Source: Garcia nutans (lineage: Eukaryota; Streptophyta; Magnoliopsida; Malpighiales; Euphorbiaceae). From it: a DNA stretch of 64,000 nt. Shown piece after piece: positions 21,696 to 33,454 of the stretch. Numbering within the stretch: position 1 is the first letter of the stretch; each line of letters opens with the position of its first letter. The notes under the pieces were generated by a model. It did no database searches and was not told the origin of the DNA. It worked only from the letters and a program-made list of their open reading frames with translations. Made by a program: the position numbers and the translations under genes. The stretch spans positions 66,073,001 through 66,137,000 of the forward strand of contig CANTUV010000031.1 in NCBI GenBank assembly GCA_947685225.1, in the 5' to 3' direction.

Positions 21696-24600
21696 TGTCA
21701 CGACCAAATTTGTACAGTATATCCATGTACAGTATATCCGCGTACAGTAAGAGGAGCCATCCCGAGTAACCACCAAAGAACACAAAGTGAAAGGAAGCTT
21801 TATAGGACAAAAAGGACCTAACTGAAAAGATTGTAAAAGTTTTGGGGAGGTGACTGTAATTTCAAAAAGTTTTGGGGAGGTAACTGTAATTTCCAAAAGT
21901 TGTACTGGAGGTTCTTAATAGTGCATATAACAGACTCCAGAAATGGAAAGTAGAGAAAAATTGGGTCGAAACGGAACACCACGGTTTTTTCCGAAAACGC
22001 ATAGTTTGAGAGATACAGTGAATTCTCGACCAAGGGTATTTTCGTCATTCTTGTGATAATAATTTATACACTGGAAAACAAAACACGTAAAGGTATCCGA
22101 AGTAAACGGAAGGACTCCGCAGTGATCGATGTTGAAAAATGAACCTAAGTGGAGACCCGAATCACGTAAGGACCTAAAGGGAATTTTTACAAAAGTCAAA
22201 GGCATGAGCGTAATTTTTATAAATTAGCTCAAAATCAAGAATGAATGTTGGAAATGGAAACTAGAGGTTGAAAGGAGGAGAATGGTACGTTTTACGCATC
22301 GTAAAACCACCCGGTTACAAAGAAAAGGCAAAACCTTCCATTGAAGGGTATTTTGGTCTTTTCACTTCCACCAATTTTCTAGAAAAGGGACACATGGCAT
22401 AGTAATTTTCTAGAAAAGGACACATGGAAAAATCTTATTTAATGACACTTTTGGGTTGGATTAATCTTAACCCTCCATATGGCACCATCCTAGTTAAAGA
22501 TACTTTTGTGGTGGTTACATCTTAACCCTCCAAAATGAAATTAATTAAATAAATGGAAAATGGAAAAATATAAAAAGGGAGAGAAGGATGATTAAAGAAC
22601 TAAGAACACATATTTTTCTCTCCATTTTGAGAGGTATGGCCGAATTCTCTCCACCAAGAAAGGGAAGGAATTTTTCAAGTGTTCAAATGGATTTTTGGAA
22701 GGAAAAGCTTAATTTTAAGGTAAGGATTCCAATTCTAGCTTTAGTTTATTCATTTGATTGATAGTTTTCAAGTTATCAATGAAAGAAAAGTTGGGAAGAT
22801 TATGGGAAAGTTAAGAAAGTGAAGAAAAATTAGATTAAATGATTCATACATGTAAAATTAATGAATTAATGGTGATTAGTAGCCTTAGATAGCAAGAACC
22901 AAGGCTTGAACATATGGTTTTTATCATGTTCTTATTATGGAAGTTATGAAATTTATAGGAAATCAAAGGGATAAAGAAGACGAAGGGAAGAAAGAATAGG
23001 ACAAGCAAGGGATAAAGCAAATAAACAAAGATTAAGGAAGGAGAAGAAGGAAAAGCAAAGGGGAATTAAAAGAATTAAGGTTTGGTACTTAAATCATTGC
23101 CTTTTCAATTAATTCACATATGTTGCATTATGGGACTTTTGAAATGGTTTTGAAATAATGTTATTATGTGTGGTAAATATGTGGGAAAGTGCTCTTGAAC
23201 CATTTGTAATCAATTGATTGTGAAAAGAATGAAAACAAAACAAACTAGCTAAACTTTGCTCAATTATCCATAAACTTTGATGAACTTTTAATCACCCCTT
23301 TGGTTTGATTTTTGAAAGAGGGACCCTTATTCCTTCAATGGTATCACAAAAGGAGTCTAAAAATCAATTTTGCAAGAAAAAAAATGAATTTTTCTCAAGT
23401 TTTGAAAATTGGGCCGAATGGTCCCTTTTGGGCACCATTCTGCAGCTTTCATTTTGGGCAGTACGTTGAAGGGGCAAACGAAAGAATTTTTCGACGAAAT
23501 TTTACATGCATTTAGTTAACTTATGAAAGTGTTTTCCTAAAAAAATTCATCCAAAAATAAGGTTGTTTACCTGGTCAAAACTGTTGCAAAAGTTGACTGA
23601 TTTTCAGCAGTAAAAACAGATTTTACTATTTCGTTGTCGCGCGCCATTGCGTTGCCGATTTTACGCACCGTGCTACTATTCATTTGGTCATTTTTCTAAA
23701 TGTGTTAAAACTTGAATATTATGATATAGATTGATGTTATATCATTTAAAATGACATGAAAGGGGTTTGGAATGATCAGAAAGGCATCATGAGAAGTTAT
23801 CCTAGTAATATATGCCTTATGGAAAAATCATGACCTATTGAATATCATGACCAAAGTAATTTAATAAATTATTTATGCTCTACTTGGTATATCAGAACCC
23901 TTGAGATAAGGGTATGATGCATCATACTATTACTGCAGTACTGCTTATGACATGATATGATATTCCGGCTGAAGGCCGATGATTGCAATGACATGATCAA
24001 TGATGCAATGATAATGGCCATTGGCACATGTGCAAGAATTATGATGAAAGATAATGAAATATGATCATGACAAGATATGTTTATCATGACCCTTCCTTAT
24101 CCGCTAACGTTCTGTTAAACCAGTAGAGCAACCAAAATGATAAAAGCAAGAAAAATGATTTAAATTCAAATTATTCAGTCAAGCCTTTTTACCATCTGTG
24201 TTTTGTATTTATTCCTTTCAAGTATTTAAAGTATATAAATGTATGTTCAAATCATTCTTTCATTTTATTTATTTATTGCAATGATTTAAGTACCCACTAA
24301 GCAATTGCTTAGCGAGTTTAGTTTCCCTCTAAACTCGTAGGTTAAATGAGGAGACGAGATTGCAGCATGTCCTGCGCAGCTGGCCTTGACTTTTACTTTG
24401 GGTAGGAGTTTGGATATGATTGATTGTAGTAATATGGCATGTACATAAGCTTGTATGATCTAGCAAATAAATGTATAATAATGAAAAGCTAGAACACGTA
24501 CACTGCTAGTAATCTAATAAATCTTATTTTGGTTTAGCACTTATGTATGCAAGTATAGAAGTGTGAATTCTTCTTGCAGGATTGTAGTTGAGGTTATAAG

Positions 24601-24828
24601 GGTGGATTATTGGGAGTGTGCTTGAGTTGAATTGTGAAACAAAATGTTTTTCAAAAATTAAAGAATCAGTTTTGGCGACACTTGGGACCTCCATTTTTAG
24701 GAGAGGTTATGGCAAAAAAAATTTTAAAATCTACACTTAAAATTGGCTAAGTAAAATATTAAGACACAACCACCATGAGTTAACAGTCCATCTTGGTCTA
24801 TAAACATAGGCTAAGATGGGGTGTTACA
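21696..24828 (+). repeat. Tekay-like 5' LTR
   Basis: 3133 bp, TGTCACGACC to GGGGTGTTACA. Near its 3' end are two adjacent perfect hairpins (24297-24337). The terminal GGGGTGTTACA is shared with the LARD and solo LTRs in this window. Confidence 0.9.
24297..24337 (+). other. LTR tandem double stem-loop (Tekay-like 5' LTR)
   Basis: CTAAGCAATTGCTTAG (24297-24312) is a perfect palindrome. It is followed at once by CGAGTTTAG (24313-24321) pairing perfectly with CTAAACTCG (24329-24337) across a 7-nt loop. The same is found at 32853-32893 in the 3' LTR. Confidence 0.75.
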
Positions 24829-24833
24829 TTTAG

Positions 24834-24845
24834 TGGTATCAGAGC
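24834..24845 (+). other. Tekay-like primer-binding site (initiator Met tRNA type)
   Basis: TGGTATCAGAGC, 5 nt after the LTR. Directly behind it ACCGG (24846-24850) and CCGGT (24856-24860) form a short hairpin, as after the PBS of the LARD-like and outer elements. Confidence 0.88.
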
Positions 24846-25081
24846 ACCGGTTTAGCCGGTCCTGGAAAATTCAACATATGAGGATACACATTTTATGTTG
24901 GGAGTGGCCATTACCAATGTAAAATGGAATATCCTATAGCAGATAAGAAATGAGAGCATATATCATTTAGGTACGAAATGTCAGTATAGTGGAAAGAATA
25001 TTATAAATACATAAGTATATAAGGTACATTTGATAAAGGAAAATCTAATAGTGATTACGTACATGCCATATAGGAAAGTTA

Positions 25082-26840
25082 ATGTGTTTAGTCAAGCCAG
25101 CTGCTAATCCTTATCACGATATATGTATACGGTATAAGGTTGCAAGTGGCAGAATCACAAAGAGTTATAGATCAATAGAAGGAATCATATGCTTTCGTAT
25201 CCATAAATGTAGAAATGGGTCTTGGACTTATGCCACGACCTGCAACGGTGGCTGTGGAAGGCCCCGAAGTTTATTTAAGATAGATGATAGTACCATTGCA
25301 ATAAACGGCAAGAATGGTACTTATTGCTACCAAAAGAGAAAGGAAGTCCCCAATTGAGAAGTTAAGGAAATATGGGGCTAAAGAATTTAAGGCTAGTAGG
25401 GAAGAAGGATTCAAAGAAGTTGAGTACTATTTGGATAGTACCAGTAGGGTATTGGAACAACTGAGATGCACGCCAAATAAAAGATTTATTTATGACATGT
25501 CCCTTTGGGTAGAAGAAACATACACTTGGTAAAACATACTTAAACGCAAGGAGAAATGAGTTTATATATCTACCGCAAGGAAGAATGACAGTATCTGAGT
25601 ATGATAGAGAGTTCACCCGCCTCAGTAAGTATGCAAAGAAAATGATAGAAACAAAGCAAGAAAGACGTCAAAGGTTTTGGAAGAATTAAATAATGGAATT
25701 AAAGTACAATTAGTAGTCATGGACGTGTTTGAATTTTCAAGATTAGTTGTGAAAGTTTTAGGTATTGAAAGGGTATACATAGATTAGAGAAGTAGACACC
25801 AACGTATGCAACAAAAGAGAGTACAAAATTAAAGCTTGGGAAGATTTCGACAAGTTGAGAAGAAGTTTAGAAGTGAAGATAGTTTTGCACAGTAAAGCCG
25901 GCGATCGCAAAGCCAAGGATCCGGCCGAGGTTCAAGGCGCCAGACATCCGTAGCCAGTATACCGGAGTCCTTATAAGGGGGTTCCAGGAGAAGGGTAGAT
26001 AGGCGTATATGAATGTAAAAATGAAAATGTATATAAGAAAATGAAATTTGAAGAATGGAATAAAAAGAGGAACAGAATAAGAGGATAAAAGAAAAGTACG
26101 TAAAATGTTAAGACCAGACGGTAAGAGATAAAATAGATAGAACTTAGATAACAAAAATGAGTGAATAGAAATAAGTATATGAAAAATTCTCATGTCCGGC
26201 CACTAGAGAGTATGTACAGTAACCCCATGTACAATATTCACATAAGCAAATGAAGTAAGCGCACTAAGAAGATACTGCTGACCCGACACCGTCATGTTGA
26301 AATTTAGCAGGAAATCGGAGTTAAACGTGCTCGACCAATGATGATGGGTGACCATCCCATGAAGTCTTAATAAGGTAGGTGATGGACCATATGAGTAGAA
26401 ACTAGACGAAACCTAATCAAAACACTGTATTGTGATTTCTCCTGAAAATGCCCCAATGTAATCATCAAAATTAAGTAATTATAAGAAGAAGATATATGAG
26501 ATTTATGAATTCAGGAAATGATGGGAAAAAAAAAAGAGAAAGAGAGAAATTAAGAACCAAAGAGGTAGAAAGTCCATAATTAAAATCAGATAAAAAAAGA
26601 AAGAATGAAAGTAATAACAACCCAAGGACTAGGTAAAGGAAAAAGAAAAAAAGTAACAATACAAAAATTACTAGAGGATTGGAAAGAAATATAGATTTGA
26701 AGGATATATTACTCCTCTATGCAAACACTGTGGATGAAGATATAAGAGTGAATGTTGGTATTTAACAGATGGATGCTGAGAATGCGGGGCACCAGATCGT
26801 GTTAGGGTAAACTGCCAGAAAGACAAGTGAATGCACCCAC
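25082..26840 (+). pseudogene. Decayed gag of the Tekay-like element
   Basis: Capsid remnants are clear at 25350-25640: an EKLRKYGAKEF block, then in another frame QGRMTVSEYDREFTRLSKYA, both typical of chromovirus gag. Between them the WW-containing core is missing, replaced by a short frame-shifted piece. A knuckle remnant is seen near 26716-26765 (CKHCG then a stop, then SECW). Unlike a normal gag, the stretch 25760-26700 is non-coding and includes a 5S rRNA-like segment. Frameshifts and stops throughout; not functional. Confidence 0.7.
26261..26385 (+). pseudogene. 5S rRNA-like relic inside the retrotransposon
   Basis: CGGAGTTAAACGTGCTCGAC (26316-26335) followed by GATGGGTGACC (26343-26353) and GAAGTC (26361-26366) follows the order and approximate spacing of the 3' half of plant 5S rRNA, including the internal promoter region around the AGTTAAGC and GATGGGTGACC boxes. 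The 5' half (from CACTAAG at 26262) is much weaker. It is diverged and embedded in decayed gag, so it is not a working 5S gene. Chance or another repeat source is possible. Confidence 0.45.
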
Positions 26841-26990
26841 ACCGACAGAAAAATCATGGCCCGCTTTAGGCCGAGGCCTAAGCAGGGGAAAGGAAAGTGA
26901 TTCAAATTTTCAAAGAGCACAATCAGAGACCGTTGTCTAGCTCAATTCAAGTACACCAGCCAGAGCCTACGTGATGAAAACTTAGAAGAA

Positions 26991-29900
26991 TTACCAGTAG
27001 GATATGTTAAGTTTGAAACATTAGTTATAAATCTGATAAGAGACGAGGTAGTTACACACAAGTGATTAAAGAATGTTCTATAGAGTTACATGAAAATGCA
27101 TTTTCAGAAAATTTAATAGAGTTACCATTCCGAGAATTTGACGTAATGTTGGTATTGGATTGGCTAACAAGGCATAAAACAGTGGTCGATTATAAGAAGT
27201 TGGAGAGTAATACTTCATACTCCCCACAAGGAGGAAGTGACGACAGTAGGAAAGAGAGCCGATTACCTAAACAACATAACAGCAGCAGTTACAACAAGGC
27301 ATTCCATACAAATGGATGTGAGGCACACTTGGTAAGCACTATGGAAGCAAAGAAGAATGTGATAAAGATTCAAGAGGTATCAACAATGCGTGATTTCTCG
27401 ATGTTTCTTTAGATGAGCTACCCGGATTATCACCTAAGAGAAAAGTAGGATTCACTATAAATGTATATCTGGGAATTGCACCGGTGTTGGTTGCCTCATA
27501 TTGAATGGTACCAGCGGAACCCAAAGAAATGAAAACGCAATTATAGGAGCTACTCGACAAGGGTCTTATACGGCCAAATATTTCTTCATGGGGTACGCCA
27601 GTACTCTTCGTCAAGAAGAAAGATAAATCCTTAAGGTCATATGTGAACTATAAGTAGTTGAATGAGCTTACGATTAAGGATAAAAATCCATTACCGTCCA
27701 TCGACGATGTATTCGACCAACTTACAGGAACCAAGGTCTTTTCAAAAATATATATATATATATATATAGATCACCGACTGGGATATCAGCAGCTGCGGAT
27801 CAAAGGAAAAGACATTCCAAAGACTACATCTAGAACTCGATACGGACGTTATAAGTTCCTTGTAACGCCTTTTGAGCCCATAAATGTGTCAGTAGTATTC
27901 ATGGATTTAATGAATCATATCTTTCATCCATACTTTGACCAATTTGTAAATGGTGTTCATAGATGACACCTTCATTTATTTAAGGAACAAAGAAGAATAC
28001 GATCGATACTTTTGCATAGTATTGCAAATGTTGCGAGAGAAGCAGTTGTACGTCAAACATGACAAATGCAAGTTTTGATTGGAAAAAGTGACATTATTAG
28101 AACACACCATATTAGCATAAGGCATTAAAGTAGGTCTTAAGAAAATGAAAGCCATTTTGGAATGGAAAACACCAAAGACAGTAATAGAAGTAAGAATCTT
28201 CTTAGGACTGGCTAGGTACTATTAATGTTTTATAAAAGGGTTTTCCATTATTATCATCCCAATGACAAGGTTGTTTCAAAGGAATGCCAAACTCCAATGG
28301 ACTGATAAATGTTAGAGGAACTTGAGAAACTAAAGGAAAAGTTAACGAATGTTGCAATACCCATACGGCCCGTGTCCAGCAAAGAATTTGTGATATATAG
28401 TGATGCTTCACACATCGGTTAAGGTTATATGCTTATGCAAAAAGGATAAAATAGTCGCATAAGTCTTTTGATGATTTAACCCATACGAAAATAATAATAA
28501 TAATGATGATGATAACCCGGCACACTGTTTGGAATTAACAGTTATCGTATTGGCTTTCAAGATTTGGAGATATGATTTATATGGAGAAAAGTGTTATATT
28601 TATACAGACGCAAAAGTTTAAAATATCTGCCAACCCAAGAGGATCTCAATTTATGGTAAGGAAAGTAAACCCAAGTTTTGGAAATAACAGCTAAGTTATA
28701 AATTATCATCTAAGAAAAGCTAATGTGGTGGCCGACGCACTTGGTGGAAAAATCGATACCAGCCTTAGGCGCTATAAAGATCAGTTTAAGATCAATGGAA
28801 GAGGAAGTACTAGTAGTATAAATGCAAGCATAAACTATGTTTCTTTTCAAGAAATTCATCAAGTGCAAAAGGAAAACGAACAAATACAAAAATGGATCAA
28901 GCAAGTGCAAGGAGGAAAGAATATAAAATTCTAAATTTCTAAGAACAGTAGTTTGTATTATGACAATAGAGTAATGATACTAAAAATGGGAGACATAAGA
29001 AAGAAAATTTTTTCGAAAAGCATATAGTAGCCTCTACGCAATGCATCCAGGAGTTACAAATGTATCAATATCTAAAGAAGTTTTAATGGTAGCCTAGAAT
29101 GAAGAGAGATGTTGTTGATTTTATGACCAAATGTTTAATATGTCAACAAGCAAAAGTGAAATATCAAATACTATCGGGACTGTTACAACTAATTTCCACT
29201 CTGGTATGAAAATGGGAACATATCACTATGGATTTCGTCATAGAACTACCAATGACACGAGGCAGGCATGACGTTGTTCGGATAATCGTTGACTGCCTAA
29301 CTAAGTTAGCTCATTTTCTACTTTTACAAATGGATTATTCAATAGATAAGTTGGTGGAAATGTACGCCAAGGAAATTGTACGATTACACAAGATTCCAAC
29401 GTCTATCATTTTAGGCAGAGGTCCACAGTTCACCATGAATTTATGGAAGAAGTCGCAAACAGCTTCTGAAACCCAAACAAATTATAGCACTGCCTTTCAC
29501 CCGTAAATAGATGGACGATTTGAAAGAGTAATCCAAATTTTTGGAGGACATATTAAGAGTATGTGTTATAGAATTTAAGGGTGGCTAGAATAGGTATTTG
29601 AGTTTAATTGAATATGCATATAACAACGACTATTAATTCAGCATACGGTGATGCCCTATAAAGAATTATACGAAAGAACCATGGAACACTAGAGTGTTGG
29701 ACCGAATTAAGTAAAGACAAGATAAAATCATATGCGGGTAGGTAGAAGCAAAATCATATGCCAACTCGAAACGAAGGGACATAGAACTCTAAGTGGAAGC
29801 CAAGGTTTTTCTTAAGACTTGCCCATGAAAGAAGGTATTAAGATTTAAGTAGAAAAGTAAGTTAAGCCTTAGGCTTATTGGACTATACGAGATCATCGAA

Positions 29901-30210
29901 CGCATAGATCAATAGCCTATCGGTTAACTCTATTACCAGAACTGAACAAAATACATAATGTTTTTCACGTTTCAATGATAAGGCAATATCGTTTGAACTT
30001 CACACACGATATAAAGACACAAAACATCAGAGTCCAATCTGACCTAAATTATGAAGAAGAACCAATAGAAATTTTAGCACGAAAAGTCAAAGGATTAAGA
30101 AATAAGAGAATTCCTCCAGTTACAGTGCGGCGAAGGAACCATAGAATGGAAGAGATAATTTGGGAAAGGGAAGGAATAATGAGGATGGAAGCCTAAGTTT
30201 TATACCCGAT
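26991..30210 (+). pseudogene. Decayed pol (PR-RT-RH-INT-chromodomain) of the Tekay-like element
   Basis: Protease end at 27062-27210 (LDWLTRHKTVVDYKK). RT from about 27410: a GTPVLFVKKKDKSLR block, then FSKI followed by a (TA)n run where the motif A catalytic aspartate should be, then YQQLRIKGKDIPKT. A shifted frame near 27950 still reads VFIDD, the RT active-site box. RNase H remnants lie at 28370-28720. Integrase at 29035-29510 has a CLICQQAK zinc-finger end and the ITMDFVIELP core; the second catalytic position reads LGRGP, so the aspartate is lost. The C-terminus at 29975-30196 (YEEEPIEILARKVKGLRNK) is the chromodomain-like tail of Tekay elements. Dozens of stops and shifts. Confidence 0.8.
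27749..27769. repeat. (TA)n microsatellite inside the RT coding remnant
   Basis: About ten TA units interrupt the RT at its first catalytic motif; the encoded residues become an alternating YI run. This lesion alone would abolish polymerase activity. Confidence 0.8.
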
Positions 30211-30236
30211 TGGCTTCGGGACGAAGCCTAAATTTT

Positions 30237-30249
30237 AGAGGGGAAGAAA
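30237..30249 (+). other. Polypurine tract of the Tekay-like element
   Basis: AGAGGGGAAGAAA immediately before the 3' LTR start at 30250. Confidence 0.82.
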
Positions 30250-33200
30250 TGTCACGACCAAATTTGTACATATGTACAGTATATCCATGTACAGTATATC
30301 CGCGTACAGTAAGAGGAGCCATCCCGAGTAACCACCAAAGAACACAAAGTGAAAGGAAGCTTTATAGGACAAAAAGGACCTAACTGAAAAGATTGTAAAA
30401 GTTTTGGGGAGGTGACTATAATTTCAAAAAGTTTTGGGGAGGTAACTGTAATTTCCAAAAGTTGTACTGGAGTTTCTTAATAGTGCATATAACAGACTCC
30501 AGAAATGGAAAGTAGAGAAAAATTGGGTCGAAACGGAACACCACGGTTTTTTCCGAAAACGCATAGTTTGAGAGAGTGAATTCTCGACCAAGGGTATTTT
30601 CATCATTCTTGTGATAATAATTTAAACACTGGAAAACAAGACACGTAAAGGTATCCGAAGTAAACGGAAGGACTCCGCAGTGATCGATGTTGAAAAAAGA
30701 ACCTAAGTGGAGACCCGAATCACGTAAGGACCTACAGGGAATTTTTACAAAAGTCAAAGGCATGAGCGTAATTTTTATAAATTAGCTCAAAATCAAGAAT
30801 GAATGTCGAAAATGGAAACTAGAGGTTGAAAGGAGGAGAACGGTACATTTTACGCATCGTAAAACCACCCGGTTACAAAGAAAAGGTAAAACCTTCCATT
30901 GAAGGGTATTTTGGTCTTTTCACTTCCACCCATTTTCTAGAAAAGGGACACATGGCATAGTAATTTTCTAGAAAAGGACACATGGCAAAATCTTATTTAA
31001 AGACACTTTTGGGTTGGATTAATCTTAACCCTCCATATGGCACTATCCTAGTTAAAGATACTTTTGTAGTGGTTACATCTTAACCCTCCAAAATGAAATT
31101 AATTAAATAAATGGAAAATGGAAAATATAAAAAGGGAGAGAAGGATGATTAAAGAACTAAGAACACATATTTTTCTCTCCATTTTGAGAGGTATGGCCGA
31201 ATTCTCTCCACCAAAAAAGGGAAGGAAATTTTCAAGTGTTCAAATGGATTTTTGGAAGGAAAAGCTTAATTTTAAGGTAAGGATTCCAATTCTAGCTTTA
31301 GTTTATTCATTTGATTGATAGTTTTCAAGTTATCAATGAAAGAAAAGTTGGGAAGATTATGGGAAAGTTAAGAAAGTGAAGAAAAATTAGATTAAATGAT
31401 TCATACATGTAAAATTAATGATTTAATGGTGATTAGTAGCCTTAGATAGCAAGAACCAAGGCTTGAACATATGGTTTTTATCATGTTCTTATTACGGAAG
31501 TTATGAAATTTATAGGAAATCAAAGGGATAAAGAAGATGAAGGGAAGAAAGAATAGGACAAGCAAGGGATAAAGCAAATAAACAAAGATTAAGGAAGGAG
31601 AAGAAGGAAAAGCAAAGGGGAATTAAAAGAATTAAGGTTTGGTACTTAAATCATTGCCTTTTCAATTAATTCACATATTTTGCATTATGGGACTTTTGAA
31701 ATGGTTTTGAAATAATGTTATTATGTGTGGTAAATATGTGGGAAAGTGCTCTTGAACCATTTGTAATCAATTGATTGTGAAAAGAATGAAAACAAAACAA
31801 ACTAGCTAAACTTTGCTCAATTATCCATAAACTTTGATGAACTTTTAATCACCCCTTTGGTTTGATTTTTGAAAGAGGGACCCTTAGTCCTTCAATGGTA
31901 TCACAAAAGGAGTCTAAAAATCAATTTTGCAAGAAAAAAATGAATTTTCCTCAAGTTTTGAAAATTGGGCCGAATGGTCCCTTTTGGGCACCATTCTGCA
32001 GCTTTCATTTTGGGAAGTACGTTGAAGGGGCAAACGAAAGAATTTTTCGACGAAATTTTACATGAATTTAGTTAACTTATGAAAGTGTTTTTCTGAAAAA
32101 ATTCATCCAAAAATAAGTTTGTTTACCTTGTCAAAACTGTTGCCAAAGTTGACTGATTTTCAGCAGTAAAAACAGATTTTACTATTTCATTGTCGCGCGC
32201 CATTGCGTTGCCGATTTTACGCACCGCGCTACTATTCATTTGGTCATTTTTCTAAATGTGTTAAAACTTGAATATTATGATATAGATTGATGTTATATCA
32301 TTTAAAATGACATGAAAGGGGTTTGGAATGATCAGAAAGGCATCATGAGAAGTTATCCTAGTAATATATGCCTTATGGAAAAATCATGACCTCTTGAATA
32401 TCATGACCAAAGTAATTTAATAAATTATTTATGCTCTACTTGGTATATCAGAACCCTTGAGATAAGGGTATGATGCATCATACTATTACTGCAGTACTGC
32501 TTATGACATGATATGATATTCCGGCTGAAGGCCGATGATTGCAATGACATGATCAATGATGCAATGATAATGGCCATTGGCACATGTGCAAGAATTATGA
32601 TGAAATATAATGAAATATGATCATGACAAGATATGTTTATCATGACCCTTCCTTATCCGCTAACGTTCTGTTAAACCAGTAGAGCAACCAAAATGATAAA
32701 AGCAAGAAAAATGATTTAAATTCAAATTATTCAGTCAAGCCTTTTTACCATCTGTGTTTTGTATTTATTCCTTTCAAGTATTTAAAGTATATAAATGTAT
32801 GTTCAAATCATTCTTTCATTTTATTTATTTATTTCAATGATTTAAGTACCCACTAAGCAATTGCTTAGCGAGTTTAGTTTCCCTCTAAACTCGTAGGTTA
32901 AACGAGGAGACGAGATTGCAGCATGTCCTGCGCAGCTGGCCTTGACTTTTACTTTGGGTAGGAGTTTGGATATGATTGATTGTAGTAATATGGCATGTAC
33001 ATAAGCTTGTATGATCTAGCAAATAAATGTATAATAATGAAAAGCTAGAACACGTACACTGCTAGTAATCTAATAAATCTTATTTTGGTTTAGCACTTAT
33101 GTATGCAAGTATAGAAGTGTGAATTCTTCTTGCAGGATTGTAGTTCAGGTTATAAGGGTGGATTATTGGGAGTGTGCTTGAGTTGAATTGTGAAACAAAA

Positions 33201-33384
33201 TGTTTTTCAAAAATTAAAGAATCAGTTTTGGCGACACTTGGGACCTCCATTTTTAGGGGAGGTTATGGCAAAAAAAATTTTAAAATCTACACTTAAAATT
33301 GGCTAAGTAAAATATTAAGACACAACCACCATGAGTTAACAGTCCATCTTGGTCTATAAACATAGGCTAAGATGGGGTGTTACA
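30250..33384 (+). repeat. Tekay-like 3' LTR
   Basis: 3135 bp, homologous to 21696-24828 end to end. It differs by an 8-bp TATGTACA insertion near 30269, a 4-bp deletion near 30575 and scattered substitutions. The double stem-loop is preserved at 32853-32893. It is followed by the target duplication TTTCC (33385-33389). Confidence 0.9.
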
Positions 33385-33454
33385 TTTCCTTTCACATCTT
33401 CAATATTTCCATCTTGAAAGGATGATAAAACAAAATCTGCTTCTAATCCTTTTC

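Larger units (their letters stand above)
21696..33384 (+). mobile_element. Tekay/Del-like chromovirus, LTRs similar, coding region decayed
   Basis: 11,689 bp with LTRs of 3133 and 3135 bp starting TGTCACGACC and ending GATGGGGTGTTACA, and a perfect TSD TTTCC (21691-21695 and 33385-33389). The PBS TGGTATCAGAGC lies at 24834 and a purine tract AGAGGGGAAGAAA at 30237-30249. The interior holds, in order, remnants of gag, protease, RT, RNase H, integrase and a chromodomain-like C-terminus, matching the Tekay/Del chromovirus layout. The LTRs differ by only a few percent at most by eye, yet the genes carry dozens of stops and frameshifts. Either it moved in trans with already dead genes, or its LTRs have been homogenised. 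Confidence 0.9.

Noticed and set aside
24834..24845. Possible tRNA-derived sequence
   Set aside because: Only the 12-nt complement of a tRNA 3' end at the expected PBS place; no tRNA gene body.
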